From positions 1-64,000 of the forward strand of contig JBKECO010000001.1 in the NCBI GenBank assembly GCA_047974745.1: 64,000 bases of DNA. Direction: 5' to 3'. The DNA is from JBKECO01 sp047974745. Lineage in GTDB: Bacteria; Bacillota; Clostridia; Lachnospirales; Lachnospiraceae. Under the pieces are notes generated by a model. It worked only from the letters and a program-made list of their open reading frames with translations. It had not been told where the DNA came from and did not search any database. Positions 59,071 to 64,000 of this stretch are shown one piece after another. Each line of letters begins with the position of its first letter. The stretch's first letter is position 1. A program made the translations under genes and the position numbers.

Positions 59071-60198
59071 ATGCCATACTATATTACATATGGAGAATTT
59101 CAGGATCACATGAAGCAGCATTTTGACAGGACTGGTACGGGTATTCAATTCACAGAAATGTGTGATATCCTTTTTCGAAAAGGCCTGTTAAAGGAGACCG
59201 CACATATTCCGAGAACTGATTTTATGTTCGAAGGCCTTGATGATGATGCCTTTGAAACTGTGGTCAATAGTCTGATCCTGACTCTGGAACCGAATATTTC
59301 TTCCAGACCCCAGGTACAAGAATCTGCGATCATTCCAGCGGCACGAGATGTATTTGTCATCCGACATCCCCGCTATACAAGGCGTATGAAGCATACGCAT
59401 AATTATTTTGAGATCAACTATGTTGCAAGAGGCAGTTGTCAGTTCTTTTTCGAAGACACAATGCGCATCCTGGAAACTGGGGAAATGTGCCTGTTGGCTC
59501 CAAACTCTGAGCATGATATTATAATCGAGGATGAATCTACTATTTTTACGATCATGCTTCGAAAAAGTACCTTTGATACTACCTTTTTCTCATTGCTTTC
59601 ACAGAAAAATCTTCTGTCTTATTTTTTCCGGACTATCTTACAGGAGGGATCTCATTCGAACTATTTACTGTTCTTTGCATCTGATAATGTCTGGATCAAA
59701 AAAATTATCTGGAATATGATGGGGGAATCCTGCTCTACGGATGAATACAGCAATGAGTGCTGCATCAATTGGGTGAATTTGCTTTTTTCCAATCTACTGA
59801 GAAACTACAGCAAGACTCTTCAGTTCTATGATTATCAGATCGGTTCTGATTTTTCACTGATTCTGCAATATATCCAGCATAATTATCAAACGCTGACCTT
59901 ATCTGCACTTGCAGAACTTTTTCACTACAGTGAGCCCCATTTAAGCACCTTGATTCGGCAAAATACAGGCTATACTTTTACCGATCTGATTAAAAGACTT
60001 CGCATGGCTGATTCTGTGGAGTATCTGACCAACACCGATATGAGGATCAGTGAAATTGCCGAAAAAGTAGGGTATCATTCCGCCGATCATTTTTCCAGAA
60101 CGTTCAAGATGAACTATCAGTCATCACCTCAGGAATATCGAAATCTGCATCGCCAAAAGCAAGGTGCGTATAACCCCTTTTTTATCGATCGGATGTAA
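59071..60198 (+). CDS. AraC-family regulator of the glycoside locus
   Basis: 375 residues, GGAGG before the ATG. Cupin-type N-terminal region with MKHTHNYFEINYVARGSCQF (about 105-125) and ETGEMCLLAPNSEHDI, then a C-terminal double helix-turn-helix (LSALAELFHYSEPHLSTLIR and ISEIAEKVGYHSADHFSRTF, about 272-355). This is the layout of sugar-responsive AraC regulators such as RhaS/MelR. It is divergent from the GH3-GH78 operon and converges on the symporter gene, so it probably activates both on a glycoside signal. Confidence 0.92.
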   Translation: MPYYITYGEFQDHMKQHFDRTGTGIQFTEMCDILFRKGLLKETAHIPRTDFMFEGLDDDAFETVVNSLILTLEPNISSRPQVQESAIIPAARDVFVIRHPRYTRRMKHTHNYFEINYVARGSCQFFFEDTMRILETGEMCLLAPNSEHDIIIEDESTIFTIMLRKSTFDTTFFSLLSQKNLLSYFFRTILQEGSHSNYLLFFASDNVWIKKIIWNMMGESCSTDEYSNECCINWVNLLFSNLLRNYSKTLQFYDYQIGSDFSLILQYIQHNYQTLTLSALAELFHYSEPHLSTLIRQNTGYTFTDLIKRLRMADSVEYLTNTDMRISEIAEKVGYHSADHFSRTFKMNYQSSPQEYRNLHRQKQGAYNPFFIDRM

Positions 60199-60221
60199 CT
60201 GTTTTGCAAACACAGCCAGCC

Positions 60222-61616
60222 CTATTCTTCGTTTTGATCTACTGTTTCATGCATATGAAGTTTCATCTCTTCAATTTCATCATAGTGCTTTTCGATCGGA
60301 TTAAAACGGAGACAAAACAGCATGATCACACCAGTCAGAGCCGGTGCTCCAAAACGAAGGAAGTTAAGAGCAAACATCGTGGAATCCGGTTGTCCGCCAA
60401 TCGCATTTGCAATATAGCCTGAGGCTGCAAGCACAGCAAGTATGCCTGAATTTGTTACTGTACTTCCACATTTTTGTGCGAATCCTTTGATGGAAGCTAT
60501 AATGCCATTTGCAGAGAACCCTTCCTTCAACTGGATGTAGTCGATTGCATCATTTACAAGCACATTGACAAGTGCATTCTGCATGGAAGCAATACTTGTT
60601 GCGATAAATGTCATAACATAAAGAAATGTGAGATTGTATCTTCCAAAAAGAAAAAGTACGATATAGCACAGAATCGCTCCGATCTGGCATGCTGTCAGAG
60701 CTTTTTGACCAGTCTTGAAAATCTTCAGGAAAAGAGGCAGCAATACGACCATGGATACAAGTGCTCCTATCGCCACGATTCCCATGTACAGTGTGATAAG
60801 ATCTGGTCGTGCAAGATAATACATAACATAGAATACGGAGGATGCGAACATCAGACCATAACCCATTGAGCCCATGATCCATACAATGATGAAGGGCGCG
60901 AGTTCCTTATGTTTTAGCACTTTCATCAGATCTTGTCTGACTGGTCTGTCCTGAATTTTTGAAAGATACTTTTCTTCGGATGTTGCAAATAGTCCCCAGA
61001 AAGAAATGCAGGCCAACACTCCACAGATCAGCATATATGGGATATAGCCATTACTAAATCCCATACTTTGGAAAAATGCAGTGATATTTGTTGTAAAGGT
61101 GGATGAAATCGTAAATGCCACAGCCGTCACGCCAGCGCCCATAGCAATGATCGTATTTCTCTTTTGATTATCTTTTACACAAGCCGGCAAAACAGCCATT
61201 TGAGGCATGGTGTACATCGTAACCGTCATGCCAAAACCAATGTAGCAAATCAGTGTATAAATGATTTTTCCTGTTGTTGAAAAATCAGGATTTACCCAGA
61301 TCAGTGTTCCAAAGATCATTACAAGTATCGGTGCAAAAAGGAAATAGGGTCTGTACCTACCGAATCTAGTGTTTGTTCGATCTGCAATAACTCCCATGAT
61401 TGGGTCATTGATCGCATCCCAAAGGCTTGAGACTAACATAATTATTGAAGCTGCTGCTGCAGGAAGAAGCATGGTGTCGGTCATAAAAACAGCAAAATAG
61501 CTTGCCACAGCAGCACTGATCATCATTGCACCGCCATTCACAGATGTAGCATGGAACCACATGAACGCCCTGCTTACATGCTCATTATTTTGTTGTACTG
61601 TTACATTGTTTGCCAT
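60222..61616 (-). CDS. GPH-family (MelB-like) glycoside/cation symporter
   Basis: 464 residues, about 12 membrane helices, AAAGGAG ribosome binding site. MIMLVSSLWDAINDPIMGVI, then ADRTNTRFGRYRPYFLFAPI, are the signature of the glycoside-pentoside-hexuronide:cation symporters. It lies 50 bases after the GH2 gene in the same direction, so they form an operon that imports and then cleaves a glycoside. Ends 24 bases from the end of the AraC gene without an obvious terminator. Confidence 0.93.
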   Translation of the reverse strand: MANNVTVQQNNEHVSRAFMWFHATSVNGGAMMISAAVASYFAVFMTDTMLLPAAAASIIMLVSSLWDAINDPIMGVIADRTNTRFGRYRPYFLFAPILVMIFGTLIWVNPDFSTTGKIIYTLICYIGFGMTVTMYTMPQMAVLPACVKDNQKRNTIIAMGAGVTAVAFTISSTFTTNITAFFQSMGFSNGYIPYMLICGVLACISFWGLFATSEEKYLSKIQDRPVRQDLMKVLKHKELAPFIIVWIMGSMGYGLMFASSVFYVMYYLARPDLITLYMGIVAIGALVSMVVLLPLFLKIFKTGQKALTACQIGAILCYIVLFLFGRYNLTFLYVMTFIATSIASMQNALVNVLVNDAIDYIQLKEGFSANGIIASIKGFAQKCGSTVTNSGILAVLAASGYIANAIGGQPDSTMFALNFLRFGAPALTGVIMLFCLRFNPIEKHYDEIEEMKLHMHETVDQNEE

Positions 61617-61666
61617 AATTAACTCCTTTTCTCATTTGAATTACCATTGTACCGTATTTGCAGATT

Positions 61667-64000
61667 CTATAAAGTGATTGCGAGTTTCAGGTCAAGACTT
61701 GAATCTGTAATCATCTCGATTGAGACTTCTCTAGCAAAATCTGCTTTCTTAAGTATCAGCAAGGCTGTCCCATAAAATGTCTTTGTTTTGGTTTCAAAGT
61801 AAGAATACGATGGTTTTGGTTCGCCACTGCCAAGGCCCGCAACTATAGCATCCCCGGAAACAGTAACCTCTATCACGGTATCCTCATTCATGACCAGACG
61901 GTTCTGATCATCCAGCAGCCGAATTGGGATATAGATCAACTCTGTCTGCTTTGTGTCCTCTGGCTCCGCAAGGATCTTTGAAACTGAACCTGTTGTCTGC
62001 AGAGTGGAGCTACTGATTTCTTCCCCCTGCTCATATACAACTGCCTTTAAGACACCAGGTTCATATACTGCTTCAAACAACACCCTGAATCCAGCCTTTA
62101 CCCCGGATGTTTTCCTGCCAACGACCTTATCGTTGCACCATAGTTCGACCTCATCTCCCGGAGCATAGACTTCTATGATCAGCGGTTTATTTTCATGCCC
62201 TGGATATGTCCAGGATGCGATTGCATCACTGATGACCCAAGGTGTCTTGATCAGCTTCTCGCCAAATTTGGCAGGATTTTGCACTGTGATATATGGCTCT
62301 TTCCTAAGTCCAAATACAATCTCTCTAAAATAGGAGGCTGGGCGCCTTTGTCCTGTGATATCAAAATCCCCACAATAAGCAAGCTGGCAGGGGAATCCAG
62401 CACCAAATCCACCTTCTCCCCACTGATATGCGGGAATGCCTACCCCGGCTTCCCCTATATAATCCCATCCCGTCCAAGTAAAATCACCAATCACATGAGG
62501 ATTTTTCATTATGATTTCCCAGTTTCTGGCAATCTCTGGAGGATAGGTTTCACTTCCCACAATGACCCGGTCAGGATAGGATACCTGATCCATCTCATAT
62601 CTGGCTGTCATATAATTATATCCGGCAATATCCGTTGCGACGCAGGCTCTTTCCAATCTTTTAGAAATCCTTTCATGCGTGACGATTTGATCTAGTTTGC
62701 TATCTAGAAGCGACATGAAGTTATTGACATTACCTGTTGGTTCTCCCTGCCTTTCCATGTCTGCCACGATATCTGACATGATCGCTCCGATTTCATCGCC
62801 CGCAGCAAACACTCCATTGATGGAAGCCAGTGTGAATCTGGAGGAATCTTGTGATCTTATCAAATCACAGATTTCTTGTCCTATCTTTGTACCAAGGTCA
62901 GTTCCAATTTCCGGAATCTCATTTCCTATTGAGTATAGTATTACCGATGGATGGTTGTAGTCCTTTCTGACCATGGCAGTCACATCCGACTGCCAGCATT
63001 CACTGAAATACATACTATAATCGTAATCTGATTTTCCTCTTGTCCACATGTCAAATGTCTCATCCATTACATAGACCCCAAGTTCATCACATGCTCGAAG
63101 CATTGATTCTGCCATAGGATGATGAGACATTCGAATTGCGTTGAACCCTGCCTCCTTTAATTTTTTCACTTGGCGGTATTGGGCTTCCTCATAGGTCGCC
63201 GCCCCCAAAAGTCCACTGTCATGATGAATACACGCCCCTCGCAGCTTTACAGGAATCCCATTGACTCGAAGTCCATTGACCGCATTAACTGAGAGTGTCC
63301 GAATTCCAAAACGGCTCGTTACTGAATCTAGCAGATTCTCCTCTGATTCACATCCACTTTCAAAGATCGTACATCGAACAGTGTAGAGCCCCGGCTTTGC
63401 TTCTGACCATAATTTCGGTTCGGTGACTGTGACTCTGCGCTGAATCCTTCTCTCTTCTTGTTCAAATAACGCTATCGGTGCCCATTCACTTTTGACCAGA
63501 TTCTCATCCTCGTCGAATATCTCTGTTTTTAGGATCAGATCTCTCTTAAATGGTGCGCGGTTCTTGATTTCTGCTGCAATTCTCAGGACTGCAAATGCCT
63601 GATCCACTTCCTCTACTGTGACACACAACCCATCTGGAATGAAATATGTGTAGCCTGATTTTAAAAGCGAGACGTCTCTGTAAATGCCTCCTCCCGAGTA
63701 CCAGCGACTATTCGTCATAGCACCGTTCCTAACGATCACTCTGATTTCATTCTCACATCCATACTTTAAAAACTCCTGAATTGAGACGTAAAATGTGTTG
63801 TAGCCAAACGGATTTTTTGCAGCAAGCTGACCGTTTACATAGACGAATGCATTACAGTAAACACCTTCGAACTTGATCAGGATTGTCTCTCCCTTTTCCT
63901 CCTCTGTTACAAACAGGTGCTTCACATAATGATATACATGACCATCCCGATATCCCGTACTGCCATGATTTCCACTCTCTGCATATGCGGTCTCAAATGC
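61667..64000 (-). CDS. GH2-family beta-galactosidase/beta-glucuronidase-like protein, 5' end beyond window
   Basis: 777 codons are visible; the frame stays open to the right edge, reading AFETAYAESGNHGSTGYRDG just inside it, so the start lies outside and the GTG at 63925 is not the true start. GH2 layout: sugar-binding jelly roll (IKFEGVYCNAFVYVNGQLAA), immunoglobulin-like domain, TIM barrel with acid/base VILYSIGNEIPE and nucleophile VIVGSETYPPE, then C-terminal beta domains. No signal peptide can be judged. The next gene is the GPH symporter. Possible substrates are beta-galactosides, glucuronides or related plant glycosides. Confidence 0.92.
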   Translation of the reverse strand, partial: AFETAYAESGNHGSTGYRDGHVYHYVKHLFVTEEEKGETILIKFEGVYCNAFVYVNGQLAAKNPFGYNTFYVSIQEFLKYGCENEIRVIVRNGAMTNSRWYSGGGIYRDVSLLKSGYTYFIPDGLCVTVEEVDQAFAVLRIAAEIKNRAPFKRDLILKTEIFDEDENLVKSEWAPIALFEQEERRIQRRVTVTEPKLWSEAKPGLYTVRCTIFESGCESEENLLDSVTSRFGIRTLSVNAVNGLRVNGIPVKLRGACIHHDSGLLGAATYEEAQYRQVKKLKEAGFNAIRMSHHPMAESMLRACDELGVYVMDETFDMWTRGKSDYDYSMYFSECWQSDVTAMVRKDYNHPSVILYSIGNEIPEIGTDLGTKIGQEICDLIRSQDSSRFTLASINGVFAAGDEIGAIMSDIVADMERQGEPTGNVNNFMSLLDSKLDQIVTHERISKRLERACVATDIAGYNYMTARYEMDQVSYPDRVIVGSETYPPEIARNWEIIMKNPHVIGDFTWTGWDYIGEAGVGIPAYQWGEGGFGAGFPCQLAYCGDFDITGQRRPASYFREIVFGLRKEPYITVQNPAKFGEKLIKTPWVISDAIASWTYPGHENKPLIIEVYAPGDEVELWCNDKVVGRKTSGVKAGFRVLFEAVYEPGVLKAVVYEQGEEISSSTLQTTGSVSKILAEPEDTKQTELIYIPIRLLDDQNRLVMNEDTVIEVTVSGDAIVAGLGSGEPKPSYSYFETKTKTFYGTALLILKKADFAREVSIEMITDSSLDLKLAITL

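Noticed and set aside
63925..63925. GTG at 63925 as the start of the GH2 gene
   Set aside because: The frame continues upstream to the window edge with sequence typical of GH2 N-termini (YAESGNHGSTGYRDG), so the true start is beyond 64000.
1..64000. CRISPR arrays, tRNA/rRNA genes, prophage or intact insertion sequences
   Set aside because: No regularly spaced repeats, no cloverleaf or rRNA sequence, and no transposase, integrase or phage structural gene was seen on either strand.

Overview
The window is a chromosome segment of a low-to-mid GC Firmicute, most likely a gut-type Lachnospiraceae or related Clostridia. The basis is an S10-spc-alpha ribosomal protein cluster in Gram-positive order (with adk, map, a KOW protein, infA and rpmJ between secY and rpsM), a zinc-type S14, YhaM, MutS2 with an Smr domain, an unusually long L17, and strong AGGAGG-type ribosome binding sites. 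No rRNA, tRNA, CRISPR array, prophage or intact insertion sequence was seen.

Layout. (1) 1-3.8 kb, minus strand: a 23S rRNA uridine methyltransferase cut by the left edge, the YhaM exonuclease, and a membrane-anchored HtrA-like protein that has lost two of its three catalytic residues. (2) 4.0-8.6 kb, plus strand: mutS2 followed by an OmpR-type response regulator and its histidine kinase, ending at a perfect bidirectional terminator. (3) 8.65-25.3 kb, minus strand: 32 genes from rpsJ to rplQ, with a consensus promoter and a structured leader in front of rpsJ, a second consensus promoter between infA and rpmJ, and a 308-base spacer with hairpins between rpmJ and rpsM. (4) 25.4-31.3 kb: an EamA exporter with an RlmI-like methyltransferase, an FMN reductase with an acetyltransferase, and a membrane protein carrying GGDEF and HD-GYP domains.

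(5) 31.4-37.4 kb, minus strand: an amino acid or amine oxidation operon. It holds an ornithine-cyclodeaminase-like protein, a four-subunit flavin/iron-sulfur dehydrogenase of the opine oxidase / dye-linked proline dehydrogenase type, and an APC permease. (6) 37.5-52.5 kb, minus strand: a catabolic island that reads as the reductive pyrimidine (or hydantoin) pathway. It has a PreA-type dihydropyrimidine dehydrogenase, dihydropyrimidinase/hydantoinase, M20 N-carbamoyl amidohydrolase, class III aminotransferase and iron-dependent alcohol dehydrogenase, plus an ABC importer, a PucR regulator, a cytidylate-kinase-like protein, a MATE exporter and an AraC regulator. Its aminotransferase gene has a perfect consensus promoter followed by a leader containing an intrinsic terminator. 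(7) 52.8-64 kb: an SdpI-family protein, beta-phosphoglucomutase, and a glycoside utilisation locus (GH78 rhamnosidase, GH3, AraC regulator, GPH-type sugar symporter, GH2 cut by the right edge).

The most striking observation is the substrate-binding lipoprotein of the pyrimidine/hydantoin ABC importer (47124-48329). Its conserved NMT1/THI5-type blocks are in swapped order: the part that normally ends the protein comes first and the part that normally begins it comes last. This is the pattern of a natural circular permutation. Other points of interest are the apparent pseudoprotease, a PreA with its own N-terminal iron-sulfur module and no PreT, attenuator-like leaders before catabolic operons, the long insertion in L17, and a repeat-rich 494-base gap at the 3' end of the rhamnosidase gene.
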